NCBI GenBank assembly: GCA_964019335.1
Contig: OZ025655.1
Span: 372,001 to 436,000, forward strand
Length of the DNA: 64,000 nt
Origin: Diplonema japonicum
Taxonomy: Eukaryota > Euglenozoa > Diplonemea > Diplonemida > Diplonemidae
Direction: 5' to 3'
Positions 21,592 through 31,470 of this stretch are shown here, one piece after another. Numbering within the stretch: position 1 is the stretch's first letter; each line of letters starts with the position of its first letter. The notes under the pieces were generated by a model. The model did no database searches. It saw only the letters and a program-made list of their open reading frames with translations, and was not told where the DNA came from. Both the position numbers and the translations under genes were made by a program.

Positions 21592-21791
21592 NNNNNNNNN
21601 NNNNNNNNNNNNNNNNNNNNNNNNNNNNNNNNNNNNNNNNNNNNNNNNNNNNNNNNNNNNNNNNNNNNNNNNNNNNNNNNNNNNNNNNNNNNNNNNNNNN
21701 NNNNNNNNNNNNNNNNNNNNNNNNNNNNNNNNNNNNNNNNNNNNNNNNNNNNNNNNNNNNNNNNNNNNNNNNNNNNNNNNNNNNNNNNNNN
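21592..21791. other. Assembly gap, 200 N
   Basis: Exactly 200 N, a scaffold placeholder. It truncates the receptor-like gene on its left and abuts the 3' end of a retroelement fragment on its right. Confidence 0.98.
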
Positions 21792-21817
21792 AGGGAGAAG
21801 GGGAAAAAAAAAAAAAA

Positions 21818-23168
21818 AACTCAAAGTACACAAGCCCCCCCGCTAGAGGCCGCCCCTATGGGAGGGGGGGGGTCTATCTGTTTAATACTCCCCTTCTGGA
21901 GCATTGCTTTCATCCCGATTGTGGCTGTGAGCGTCTTGCGGAGTCGTGTGATGCGATCCCGCTTGTAGGCGGCCCTTCAAATCCATCAGCTTGTCGTGCG
22001 TGGGACTGGGTAGCAAAAAATGGGCCTCCTGGAGAAGCCTATAGCTGCCTTTCCTCCTATGGCGATGAGGGATTTCACCCTTTTTCTGCTCATCCGCTGG
22101 GAAGGGGCGTCGCTTCTTCCGTGCCCTGCACGCTGCGTTTTATCTTTACGATTAGGGCCTTGATTCTGCGTGCCCTATCTTCCAGCAGGCCTCCTAATGA
22201 TTTACCGGTCGTCCATTCGAAGTCAATGGCTAGCTCCACCGCCGACACCTCCGAGGCGGTGTCCCTTCTCCACCCAGCGCAGCTGTGACAACCATTGTAG
22301 CAGCGGGTTCAGGTACTGGGGACAGGGACCCCCACCCACTCCCTCGAGCTCGCCTGCTATCGGAACGGGGCATCTCTTTCCTACTACATTTCGTTCCCAC
22401 GGTAGCGGCTGTGTGTTGACGTCCCTCCTTCTGCACGAGCTCCACGTCCCCGCTTCTCAACCACCACGGCCAAGTATCGTTGCAGTTTTTTCCAGGTATG
22501 CAAAGGCATGTCCTCTCGGCAGTATTGCGTGTAGCTCAAGACACAGGGGGCCATCCCCGTCCTGTCGCGCAGCGGTTTCCAAAACCGTCCTGTGCCAGCT
22601 CGTCCCGTGCGCAGGCACACTCGTAAAGCTGATGGCGGGAGTAAAGGTTACCGTGTCCGGGTGTGGGTGACTCACACAGGTCCACACCTGAACCCTTGTG
22701 TGCGTGGTACTTCCGTCGTTGGGGACGTGGGTCTATGCTGTCCCCCGTCTTCCTCGGTGCCATCTCCTTCTGGTGCCAGGGGGGGGACGCTCCTTTGACT
22801 CGTACCTGCATGCGGGCTAAGGTAGGGGGACCCCTCCGGCGATCACCCGTCTCAGGCAGTAGGACATGAGTGGGTCCCTTGGCTGTCTTCCACAGTTGGT
22901 TGGTTTTGGGATCCGCTCCCGCCTCCATCCCCTTCACTGTGCTTCTTTCGTTCGCCAGTGACCTGCTCCGGGCTTTCCTCACCGCGTCCCTAAAGGCGTG
23001 CCCGCGCTCGGCCCAGGGTTTGTTCCTACAGTCTAGCAGCTGCGTCCAGTTCCACCCTATGTAGGGGAGCCACCGACAGATCAGGTTGCCTACTGGCCCC
23101 ATTGGGATGGACCCCGTGCCGCACCCCGCAGCGATCCGTGTGCATCTCTGTCGCAGTCTCTCGTCGTC
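21818..23168 (-). mobile_element. Non-LTR retrotransposon 3' fragment, copy A
   Basis: This is the 3' end of a LINE-like element on the minus strand: the C-terminal region of its reverse-transcriptase ORF plus a short 3' UTR starting CTCAAAGTACA in plus-strand reading. Compared with copy B (57013-58242), it carries over 25 one-base homopolymer insertions and almost no substitutions. Its ORF is therefore broken into short pieces, such as the minus frame 22536-23102. It reaches about 90 bases further 5' than copy B, encoding DDERLRQRCTRIAAGCG then GNLICRWLPYIGWNW. Both ends lie in A/T runs; the 3' end is next to a scaffold gap. The frameshifts are more likely base-calling errors than mutations. 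Confidence 0.85.
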
Positions 23169-24349
23169 AAAAAAAAAAAAAAAAAAGAAAAGAAAATCAT
23201 AAAAACAAGGAGGGATAGTGATACATTTGTTAGGGGTAAGGGAATGGGGGGGGTTTTTTTTTTGTCAATAATCCAGAAAACAACTGGGTTTCTTCTTTTT
23301 TTTGGAAAGGAATGAAGGGGGAAAAGGCTGGGGGATTTCCCCCCCCCTCCCTCTCCCCCCCCCAAAAAAAATGTCATTTTTTGCGCATTCTTTTTTTCTT
23401 CTTTTTTCACTTTCTTTGATTTATTACCCCCTTTTTCTTTGCTTACCAAATTACTTCTTGTACACCGTTATGGGTAAAAGAAGTTAACAAGAAAAAAAAA
23501 AAAACCAAGTTAAGAGATGGGCAGGATCAGAGCTTTATATACCCCCTAGTGTCGCGGCCAGATCCTCACTTAAAAAAAGAAAAAAAACTTTTTTTGGGAA
23601 AAAAAAATTGGAGGAAGTGGCTATTTTCGAAAAAATGTGAAAAACCGTTTTGCGAAAATTATAGAGTGGGGCTCGGGGGATATATAAAGCTCTGGGCAGG
23701 ATGGGAAAGAAAAAAAAAAAGAAATGGAAAAAAAAAAAAAAAAAAGCAACACTATTCACCTCCTTGCCCAACCCTTCTTCTTCTTTGGCAGCCATTTAAA
23801 AAAAAAAAAAAAAAAAAAAAACACTCAAGAAAACAATATAAGAGGAATATTTTAGCGTCTTGCGGTATGCACATTGGTTTCTTTTCTTCGGAGGAAGCAG
23901 AGGGCACCCCCTTTTCTTTTTTTTTTTTCTTTTCTTTTCCTCAAAGTTTAAGTTACAACTCCCAGAGGTCGCCATAAAGGGGAATTAATGTTTTTTCTCT
24001 CATTTCTTTACTGTAGTATATTGTACAAATGTTCAAAAAAAAAAGGGTCAGGAGTGGGGGGGGGGGGGGGGGAGAAGACTGGAGGTTCCTTCCTTCTTAT
24101 TTTTTCTCTTCACCCCCCTTTTTTTCCCTGTTTCCTTCTCCCCCCTCGTGTGCCATACATTTCTGTTTCTTTCTTTCCCCCATCCCCTTAAGTACGCACA
24201 ATTTTCTTTTTTTTAGAAGAAAAAAAAAACGGAAAAAACAAATGGAGAGTGACAAAAAAAAAAGGAGGGTGAGAAGGGGATAGAATTTTGGACGAGAAAA
24301 AAAAAATCTTGTTTGTTTGTTTTTTTTTTCTTTTTTTTTTTTTTCAAAA
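23169..24349. other. Convergent strand-switch spacer
   Basis: Plus-strand genes end to the left and minus-strand genes end to the right. The spacer is mostly homopolymers, with G runs near 24056-24072. It contains an inverted repeat (23528-23694). On minus, an ATG at about 23793 opens a 12-codon exon-like frame (MAAKEEEGLGKE) ending at a GTGAAT donor-like site; downstream frames such as LYISPEPHSIIFAKRF might belong to it, but phases do not agree. I see no secure gene. Confidence 0.45.
23528..23694. repeat. Inverted repeat with TTTATATA arms
   Basis: The arm CAGAGCTTTATATACCCCC at 23528-23546 recurs in reverse complement at 23675-23694 with one substitution (TATATC for TATACC) and one extra C. 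A GGGCAGG string lies beside each arm. Arms of about 19 nt are separated by about 128 bases. A symmetric TATA-containing arm pair in a strand-switch region could be a bidirectional promoter or terminator structure, or a small terminal-inverted-repeat element; nothing recognisable lies between the arms. Confidence 0.6.
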
Positions 24350-24783
24350 TCATTTCGCCAAATCTTTGTTGACCCGCGTTTCCTATTATTTTTTTTTTTT
24401 TTCCCCTCCCCAATAAAAAAAAAAAAACCTTAGATTCAGCAAAATTGGTACAATCAAGACAATACACAACCAAGCGGTCACCCAAATCAGTGGGGACGGC
24501 CATCTTGGAGAGAAGCGGACTTTGGGTAATGTACTCCGGGACGGTCATGCCGCTGTTTACCTGTTTTTTTTTGTTACAAATATTTATCTTTCAAAAAAAA
24601 AAAAATTAACATGCAAACTCCTAAAGCGAAGAGGGGGTATGGTCAGTTCTAGGTATCTCTCAGTTTCTATCTAATCTTCGACTCCTCCAAGTGCTGATCT
24701 CTTCAGGCAAGTAGTACCCTTCATTGGCTCCCACTAGCGTCCCAACGGGTATGGAGAGTACTTTTCCCGACCAAAAAAAGGTT

Positions 24784-24836
<53 letters not shown>

Positions 24837-25563
24837 CCTTTCGCAGCTTTTAAAAACGACCCCTTTTTTTTTCCCCTTTCCAAACCTTGTTCACCATGTC
24901 CTTCATAAGATGTTTGATGGCGAAGAGGGTAGGGTCATCGGACTCCTCCGGTGTCCCTTCGTAGTCAGCCACAACGATACCGTTTTCCTCGTTACCACGG
25001 ACGCAGTCAGGGGTGTTCTCCAGAATGATCAACTTTGACATGTCCCTGCCGAGGAGGGTGAGATCCTTGTTGTAACCCGCGCAGCCAGAGAACCATTTCT
25101 TATGTCTGTACACGCAATGGCGGAAGGCGTTTTTGCTATCGATGTTTCTGATAACCGCCTGTGCGTACGCCTTCACTCCCGCTGTCCACACGATGGGCTC
25201 GCAGGTGTCGCTCAGGAACTGAAGCAGGTCGGCAAGGCCTGGTCTGGCAAACAGTGGGCCTTCCCTTGCGTAAATCAGCGTTTCGTCGAGATCGAGCACA
25301 ACAGTGATGCGCCCTTGGTCGTCCTTCGTTTGCGGTGGGAGCATGCACTTTGCCGGTTCGCAGACCATCGATGGTGCCCTTGTTCTGTTTAACCGCTTCA
25401 TCGCACTGCTTCTTGAATATTCCTGTTTTGTTGTTGTTGTTGTTGTTATTTTGTTGTCGCACACCTGTTTGAACGACACCCCCCTCACCCTCTGCCCCTT
25501 TTGCGTGGTCTGCTCCTGCACCGCATTGCTTGCTCTTCTTGTTCCCGTGTTATACCCCGGCAT
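24350..25563 (-). CDS. FCP1/SCP-like (HAD) protein phosphatase, 3 exons
   Basis: HAD-superfamily phosphatase of the FCP1/SCP type. The catalytic DxDx(T/V) motif is DLDETL at residues 91-96, followed by RPGLADLLQFLSDTCEPIVW and WTAGVKAYAQAV. A second acidic loop lies near LIILENTPDCV. Exon 1 (24886-25563) would end in low-complexity sequence. A 325-nt phase-0 intron (24561-24885) joins HLMKDMVNK to VNSGMTVPEYITQSPLLSKM (exon 2, 24429-24560). A 46-nt intron (24383-24428) leads to ETRVNKDLAK (exon 3, 24350-24382). The restored tail (VPEYITQSPLL then GDRLVVYCLDC) fits the C-terminal layout of this class. About 280 residues. The start at 25563 (MPGYNTG) avoids a Lys/Phe run encoded upstream. Confidence 0.82.
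24612..24780. other. Non-homopolymer island inside a 325-nt intron
   Basis: The intron of the FCP1-like gene is homopolymer-rich except for this block of about 165 bases of balanced composition. On minus it is open for about 36 codons (GKVLSIPVGTLVGANEGYYL, then PEEISTWRSRRLD). On plus it begins MQTPKAKRG just before a GTATGG donor-like site. It could be an alternative exon, a nested small RNA or gene, or a relic. It does not match U1, U2, U4, U5, U6 or 5S RNA by eye. Confidence 0.4.
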
Positions 25564-25745
25564 TTTCTTTTTTTTTTCCTTCTTCTTTTCCCTCTTTTTT
25601 TTTTTTTCGTTTCCCCCTTCTTCTTTTTGTTGTATTTTCTTTTTTCTGGAAAAAGAAGGGGTCTTAGAAACAAAACAAAAAATGTTGAAGTGGGGCGGAA
25701 GGAGGAAGAAAACGTTAGCAAACAACAACAAACGCATCACCCGTA

Positions 25746-26876
25746 TCAGATGATAAGCATTTGTGGAGCGGTGTACAACAAAACAGTGCTAAAAATCCAC
25801 TGGAGAGTACGTTGAAGGAAGGAACGCTGCCGGTACGCAGCAAAGGTAAGACAAGGTAGAGTGACCAAAGGCCTGCGATAGAAAAAGAGGTAAATCTGTC
25901 GAAGTGTGTAGAAAAGGGCAATAACGGGAAAGTAAGCAGGGTGGTAGGTGAAGCGAGGGAAGATACGCACGCTGTAGTCAAAGAAATATGCGTCACCACC
26001 GACAAGGACGCGTGTGTGCCTGCGAGCAACGGAGGAAATGATGACGTCTGCTGCTTCGCGGCCGTCGATAGGTGCGATTTGTTTGAAAACAGCTCCGAGG
26101 CGTGCACGAAGAGCATCGTCACTTGCGTCTTCGTCTATCCCGTGGCAAAAGGACCTGATGAGGGGAATCTTCTTCAGTATCCTCACAACTGTCTTCTCCC
26201 TCTCTGTCATCTCCATGCCGCCATGGCAGTTTGCGATCAGCTCTGTCCCCACCACCCCTGGATGAACTGCTGTCACTGTCACATTCTGATTCCCCGCCAG
26301 CTCCACCATGAGGGACTCGGTGAACCCACGCAATGCAAACTTCGCTGCCACATAAGCATTGTGAGGGACGTTGGTGTGTACGCATGAATAAAAGCCGTTC
26401 ACGGACGACATGACAACTACTCCGCAGGCCGTCGTCGCAGGGCACAGCAAGACGTTGGGCAGGAATGCGCGGGTTGTGTTTACCGTCCCGTAGAAGTTCA
26501 CGTTAAATATACGGTCCCACTCCGTCTTCGGGGTGTTGAGAAGGCCCCTCCCACCCACTACGCCCACGTTGCATATTAAGTACTCGATAGGCTCGTCTTT
26601 TTTCTCCTCTCCCCATGCTGCCATCGCCGCCTCGTCTGCCACATCGATGCCTTTCGTCTCCAAAACCACGTTGCTGCATTCTGCACGACACCTCTTCACA
26701 GTCTCAGCCAGCCTCTCTACGGTCAGATCGCACATGATCACTTTCTGTACGCAGCTTCTCACGAACATGACTGCCATTTCCTGCCCCATGCCGCTCCCAG
26801 CACCTGTGATTAACACAGTCTTCCCGTGATACATCTTGCTCCTCATGGAGCGCTCTGTGCGTAGCATGTCGAACAT
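25746..26876 (-). CDS. Short-chain dehydrogenase/reductase with C-terminal membrane segment
   Basis: NAD(P)-dependent oxidoreductase of the classical SDR type. The cofactor motif TGAGSGMG follows GKTVLI near residue 24. The structural NNAG motif is changed to CNVGVVGG. The catalytic Ser lies in VVVMSSVNGFYS and the YxxxK motif is AYVAAK, followed by AVHPGVVGTEL. After about residue 300 the chain continues with hydrophobic stretches (FPVIALFYTLRQIYLFFY and LQWIFSTVLLYTAP), which suggests a membrane-bound enzyme, as in sterol, retinoid or 3-ketosphinganine-type reductases. The product has 376 residues, single exon. ATG 26876 follows an acceptor-like CCTTTGCAG. Substrate not predictable. Confidence 0.9.
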   Translation of the reverse strand: MFDMLRTERSMRSKMYHGKTVLITGAGSGMGQEMAVMFVRSCVQKVIMCDLTVERLAETVKRCRAECSNVVLETKGIDVADEAAMAAWGEEKKDEPIEYLICNVGVVGGRGLLNTPKTEWDRIFNVNFYGTVNTTRAFLPNVLLCPATTACGVVVMSSVNGFYSCVHTNVPHNAYVAAKFALRGFTESLMVELAGNQNVTVTAVHPGVVGTELIANCHGGMEMTEREKTVVRILKKIPLIRSFCHGIDEDASDDALRARLGAVFKQIAPIDGREAADVIISSVARRHTRVLVGGDAYFFDYSVRIFPRFTYHPAYFPVIALFYTLRQIYLFFYRRPLVTLPCLTFAAYRQRSFLQRTLQWIFSTVLLYTAPQMLII

Positions 26877-26966
26877 TGTGCTGCAAAAGGTATTTTTTTT
26901 TTTTTTTTTTTTGTTCGCTACCCACAGGATGCAAAAGAACAGTGTAGTGGTACATGTGTATGGTGC

Positions 26967-28331
26967 TTAAGGTGCGGCCTGCAGGACAGCCCTGCGGTGT
27001 CCTTCGTCGGCCATTGAAAGCCACACCAGCACGTCCTCTGCTGCCACGTCTGTGCCCCAAACTTCCCGCAGTAGGTTCTTATCCTCGACTGTGAGGTCGG
27101 TGTATCCGATGAGCGACATCAGGTCATCGAAGGCAGTGCTGCCCACACTGATAACAGGTGTGGGGCCCTCCGTGTCGCCGTCTGTGAGCGACTGGAAGGA
27201 CGTTGTGAAGTACATGACAAAGGACGGCGGCCAGTTGTGCGTGGCGGTGGCTCTCGCAGCTGACAAAGCGTCCTTCTTGCGCCTCAGCCTAGACACGTCG
27301 ATTTGCTTGTTGCAAACCTTCCAAGTCTCAAGTAAGATGGTATCCAGCTTAGCACCTGTGAGATCATGCTCGTAAGCGACTGTGGTGTAGTGTTGCCCGA
27401 TGTCCGCAGGAGGCTCCGTCTCGGGGGACATTAAGTCACCTTCCTCAGTGGTGTTGGAAGCAACGTAATCGGCGAAAGACGTGGAAGGGAGGTGGCGAAG
27501 GAGATACTCCCAAAGCAGGGCGTGCAGGGAAGGGTTTTCAGATGCTTTCTGAGAGACTTTCAGTGTGAGCTTAACGGCGTGCGAAAGCTCCTCAGGGGTA
27601 AGAAGGGACTGTTTGGGAGGGGGCTCTGTTTGAATGGCTTCCTTAGGCGGGCTGGCGGGGTTGTCGCAGAGCCTTGCGAACCTGGCTACCTCACGTGACC
27701 TGTCGGCATTCCATGTTTCAAGGAAATCGGCTTTTTCTTTTTCCCATTCGATGTCTTCTGTGACCCATCGTTGTCGCTCACGTTCAGTGTCGTCTTTGAA
27801 CTCTTGCAGTTTAGCGCGAATGCGGACCCGTTCCTTGTTGATGAGAGAATCCCATTCGAGTTTTCTTTGGAACTCCATTTCTCTCTCTCTGTCGCGTTCC
27901 TCACGCCACTCCCTGCGAAGGTCGTTCATCACGGTTCGAAATTCTTCTGCATTCTCCTTCTGCCGTGTCTTCTCCCTTGTGCATACTGTGTCCCACTCTG
28001 CCTGGCGGCGCATTGTCTTCTCCTTTCTTAGAAGGTCTTCTTTCTTTCTTTCCGAATAGGCCCACATGTCTTGCTCCCACGATCCTTCCCTTACCTTTTT
28101 TTGTTCTTCCTTGGCGCATTTCAACTGGGTGTGATAGACTCTTCGCGAATCATCCAAGGCTCTCAAATCCCTTCCCTGAAGGGAGCATTCTCTTCCTGCA
28201 GCAGACATCAGGTCTTTGTAAATAGATCCTCTGATGCACTCACTGTAGCCGTCCGTGGCTTGGTCAGTGCCTTGTCCTGAAAAGGCAGGCAATCCTTCTT
28301 TGGGGAGATCGTCATCGTGGAATTGGGTCAT
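26967..28331 (-). CDS. Coiled-coil protein, unknown function
   Basis: The 454-residue product starts MTQFHDDDLPKEG; the open frame extends upstream only through an encoded Lys/Phe run. Residues 60-230 are a long charged coiled coil with a recurring EW spacing (QAEWDTVCTREK, RREWREERDREREMEF, RKLEWDSLINKERVR). Residues 250-454 form a separate globular-looking region ending in TDVAAEDVLVWLSMADEGHR. No known domain was recognised. The Trp/Glu-spaced helices resemble the IQ-motif protein at 10.1 kb in style, so a cytoskeletal or flagellar role is possible but not shown. Confidence 0.75.
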   Translation of the reverse strand: MTQFHDDDLPKEGLPAFSGQGTDQATDGYSECIRGSIYKDLMSAAGRECSLQGRDLRALDDSRRVYHTQLKCAKEEQKKVREGSWEQDMWAYSERKKEDLLRKEKTMRRQAEWDTVCTREKTRQKENAEEFRTVMNDLRREWREERDREREMEFQRKLEWDSLINKERVRIRAKLQEFKDDTERERQRWVTEDIEWEKEKADFLETWNADRSREVARFARLCDNPASPPKEAIQTEPPPKQSLLTPEELSHAVKLTLKVSQKASENPSLHALLWEYLLRHLPSTSFADYVASNTTEEGDLMSPETEPPADIGQHYTTVAYEHDLTGAKLDTILLETWKVCNKQIDVSRLRRKKDALSAARATATHNWPPSFVMYFTTSFQSLTDGDTEGPTPVISVGSTAFDDLMSLIGYTDLTVEDKNLLREVWGTDVAAEDVLVWLSMADEGHRRAVLQAAP

Positions 28332-28875
28332 ATTCCCCTTTCTTTTTTTTTTTTTTTTTTTTTTTTTTTGTAAAATTGTGACGAGTGAAGGGAGAAAAAA
28401 AGAGGGGGAAAAGAAGAAGAAAAAAAAAAAAAAACGGAGAGATAAAATAAAAAGGGGAAGCAAAAAAAAAAAAAAAAAAAGAAATAAAAAAGGGGGGGAA
28501 GGGATAAGACCGTGAGTTTGGGGGGTTTGTGATATTCCCCCCTTTTTTGTTTAAGGAGAAACAGTTTAGAGAAATGGGAGGGAAAAGAAAGAAAGAAAAA
28601 AAGGGGAAAAAAAAAAGGGAAAAAAAAAACCAAGAACGAAGAATATAAAGAAAAGGAAGAGGGGAGTGGGGGGGATAATGAAGGGGGGGAAAGGTTCTCC
28701 CACCCTCCCTTTCTATCAGGGCTCTTTTTTTTTTTCTTTTTTTTTTTCCTCATGTCAGTCAGTGTTTTCTCAGTTCCATTTTTGTTTTTTTTGTTTGTGT
28801 GCCCTGACAGACCGAGGGTAAAGAGAGGTGCTACCTCATTTCTTTTTGGAAAAAAAAAAAAAAAAAAAAAAAAAA

Positions 28876-29031
28876 GTGCACTCGCATTTTTTCTGCGCCA
28901 TCATCAAGGTACGTATTAAGCACGAAGCGAGGTCTGTAAATTGGCGACGATGTAAAGTGGTGGGGGGCCTTTTGCGACTTTTCTCTCTCTTTTTTCAAGC
29001 TGTTCTGTCTGCCCATACTTGTCCATCCCAT
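28876..29031 (-). CDS. Candidate 5' exon of an unidentified gene
   Basis: An ATG-initiated frame of 52 codons (MGWTSMGRQNSLKKEREKSQ onward, with SSPIYRPRFVLNTYLDDGAE near the end) runs into a T tract. It has normal amino-acid texture, unlike the flanking homopolymers. A GTGCAC donor-like site lies at its 3' edge. The opposite strand carries a GTACGT donor-like string at the same place, so strand is uncertain. No homology recognised. Confidence 0.35.
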
Positions 29032-29673
29032 ACTTTCAGTTACTTTTCTTTTACCCCATTCTTTACAGAAAAGAAAAGCAAGATACGGGGGGGAGGGGCT
29101 TTTCTTTTCCGGTCAAAGAAATAAAATGGAGAAGGGGGGGGGGGGGGGGGCAAGAATCAAACAACCTTGCCTGTTTGTTACCCCAACTAAATAAGAGGTA
29201 AATAAATTGGGTGGTGGTGGTGGTGGGGAGTTAACTTACCATATGTTGTTGCTGTGTTTTCTTTTGTTCTTTTTTTTTCTCCCCCACCCGTAGGACCTAA
29301 CATAATTCATTTTTTACCAATCCCCCCCCCTCCCCCCCCACCTATAACAAAAAAAGTCTCAATAGATAATTTTTAGAATATAAAAAAAAAAAAGAAAAAA
29401 ATGAGTTGAAAAAACTACTTTTTTTTTCCCCTCCCTCTTTTTTTTTTTATTCTCTTTTTTTTTTTTTAAAAAAAAACTTGTGCAAGAGAAGAAGAAGAAG
29501 AAGAAAAAAAAAAAAAAAACTGTTTTCTTTTTTTTATAAAAAAAGTTTCCCTTTTTTTTTGCTAGAGACGTAGGAGAAAAGAAGAAAGAAATAAAAGAAA
29601 GGCTGTAAACATTCTTCTTCTTCTTCTTCTTCTCTTTTTTTTTTTTTTTTTTTTTTTTACCAGCCCCATACAG

Positions 29674-29850
29674 TCAAAGGTAAATACACTGGCTTGGAGG
29701 AATGTAGCTTTTTCTCAACCTTAAGTACTTGTTTCCTGGGGCATTTTCTATTATTTGTGAAGCACATGCGCCCGTACTTTGTCACCTTTATGTTGGAAAT
29801 CTACAAAAGGGTACTTTTTTTGAGGTTTCGCTCCTTCTCGGGGGGGAGGG
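29674..29850 (-). CDS. Candidate 3' exons of a small gene ending in a CaaX-like box
   Basis: The penultimate exon ends KKYPFVDFQHK at 29786. A 38-nt intron (29748-29785, GTGACA donor, AATAATAG acceptor, phase 1) leads to a last exon 29674-29747 encoding ENAPGNKYLRLRKSYIPP then SQCIYL and a stop. The terminal CIYL fits a CaaX motif with Leu, which favours geranylgeranylation, and the preceding basic residues fit a membrane-targeting tail. Upstream the frame may shift at a C7 run near 29840; exons further 5' are not resolved. The gene family is unknown. Confidence 0.45.
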
Positions 29851-30199
29851 AGTATTTACCTTTTACAGAATTTCCAAAAAAATAATAAAAAAAAAAACAA
29901 AAGAAATCGGGAAAGAGCGAAGAAGAAAAATATGAAAGTAGATAAAAAACAAAGCACTGTATGATGAGGGGGGGGATTTTTTTTAAGTTGTTGGATAACG
30001 AACTCCAAGAAGGGGGGGGGGGGGGGGGGGGGGGGGGAAGGGCCGTTCTTTGGTTTGGCCTATATTTTCGCAATTATTGCCCTTTTAAAAATTTCACTTT
30101 TTTTTCTGGGTTATAAACTTCTAGGTTTCTAACCAACATGCATTTGAGAAGTGAAAAGCCCCTCCCCCCCAATTTTTTTTTTTTTTTTTTTTTTTTTGG

Positions 30200-30299
30200 C
30201 AAGAAGGCATAATTTTCTCCCATTTCTTTTTCTCGTTGTACCTCTGTCAGTCTTGTTTAAACTTGTTTTTGGTCCTTTTGAAAGAGTGGTTATCGGTCT
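30200..30299 (-). CDS. Candidate internal exon, basic
   Basis: An open minus-strand stretch reads RPITTLSKGPKTSLNKTDRG then TTRKRNGRKLCLLA before a T run. A GTACAA donor-like site falls inside it. It lies upstream of, and might belong to, the gene ending at 29674. No start, stop or homologue identified. Confidence 0.28.
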
Positions 30300-30519
30300 T
30301 TGAATAAAAAAAACACTATTTTTTTTTCTTTTTTGTCTTTTCTCCCCTTTTCTCTTTTAAACACGCAAGCTTCTTTCTTTTATTCTTCTTTTTTTTTCAT
30401 TTTAGAATAAAGAAGAAGGTAAAAAGAAAAGACAGTGATAGTTCGTTCTTTCCTTTTTACGAGGGGATTTTTCTTTTTTTTTTTATTTTCGTTTTCTTTT
30501 TTTTTTTTTTTCCTCTGGA

Positions 30520-30692
30520 CCACAGAAATCAAAGCCCAACGAAATAGAATGTGCACTGCAGAAAAAAAAGAAATTGAGGATGAAGTGGGGGAAAATGACT
30601 TCAAAAAAAAAAAATCGTTTTTTTTTAAACTAAAAGCATTAGTGCCAAACAATTACAGGGAAGGAAGAAAAAAAAAATCGCAATTAGAATAA
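30520..30692 (+). CDS. Ambiguous plus-strand open frame
   Basis: The frame reads EIKAQRNRMCTAEKKEIEDE, then VGENDF, a Lys/Phe run, and LKALVPNNYREGRKKK before the stop at 30692. The texture of the first half is coding-like, but it is the only plus-strand candidate in a minus-strand block, and a second plus frame of the same DNA is also open. A CAATTACAG acceptor-like site lies inside. It may equally be antisense to an unrecognised exon. Confidence 0.22.
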
Positions 30693-30802
30693 ACAGAGGG
30701 AAGGAGAAAAAAAGAAGAAGAAAAAAAAAAGAAAAAAAAAAACAACAAGATGGAACCCTTCCTCCATTTCTGTTCCTTACTTTTCTATAATCTTTTTCTC
30801 GT

Positions 30803-30908
30803 TCAGCGCATCATGTCCTTTTTGCTAGATTCTTCCTTATTCTCTTTAGTTTGGTCTCGCAGAAAATAGCTACTTATTGAATTTTGTTCCACTTTAAGAA
30901 CGAAACAA
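30803..30908 (-). CDS. Candidate last exon of an unidentified gene
   Basis: After a T-run acceptor (TTTAAAG) the frame reads CFVLKVEQNSISSYFLRDQT then KENKEESSKKDMMR and a stop at 30803-30805. The composition is typical of a charged C-terminus. An upstream GTATGT donor at about 31039 could join the segment LPLLH (31040-31075) to it in phase 2. Strand agrees with the neighbours. Function unknown. Confidence 0.42.
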
Positions 30909-31470
30909 CTTTAAAAAAAAAAAAAACCAATTCTTTTTTTTTTCCTTTCACCAAAATAATGGGGAAAAACAAGCAACACCGTAAAAAAAAACAAAAAAAA
31001 AAAGATCTGTTTTGAACCATGTTAAGAACATACTGGAGGAGAGGTAAGGTCCCCCCCTCGGCCGTCGAATAAAAAAAAAAAAGAACTCATCAAAAAAATT
31101 CCAAGGGAGAATTTTCCCCCTCGGTGCTTGACAGTCCTTTTTTTTTCTTTTTCTTTTTCTTTTCCCTTGTTTTTTTTTTCTCTTTTTTCTTTTCCCCCCT
31201 TTTTTTTTTCTCCATCCCCCTTGTTGTACCTCCCCATAATATTTATTTTATTTTAAAAAAAACTTTTGAAGTCCTCCCCATCTTTTTTCTTTTTCTTTTT
31301 TTTTTTTCATACAAAAACCAAAAAACCTTTTTTTTTTTTTTTTTTTTTTTTTTTTGGAGGGGATGAGGATATTGGGAAAAAAAAAAAAAAAAAAAAAAAA
31401 AATGGAATTGGGGAACAAAGAGCATATAACACAAAGTAAGGGAAGTGGGGGGGAAAGGGAGTTAATCGCC

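Larger units (their letters stand above)
28332..31470. other. 3.1-kb homopolymer-rich region with probable cryptic small exons
   Basis: No long frame exists here, but balanced-composition islands alternate with A/T runs, a 26-G run (30012-30037), a GGT repeat (29210-29230) and a TTC repeat (29611-29634). Several islands have coding-like frames bounded by splice signals, nearly all on minus like their neighbours. They are listed separately at 28876-29031, 29674-29850, 30200-30299 and 30803-30908, with an ambiguous plus frame at 30520-30692. I read the region as intron-dense small genes rather than empty spacer. Confidence 0.45.

Noticed and set aside
21792-21968. Continuation of the receptor-like gene past the second gap
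   Set aside because: The sequence after the gap is the antisense of the retroelement 3' end; the frame there is accidental.
25564-25740. Upstream start for the FCP1-like gene
   Set aside because: The extension encodes Lys/Phe runs from A/T tracts, with no domain content.
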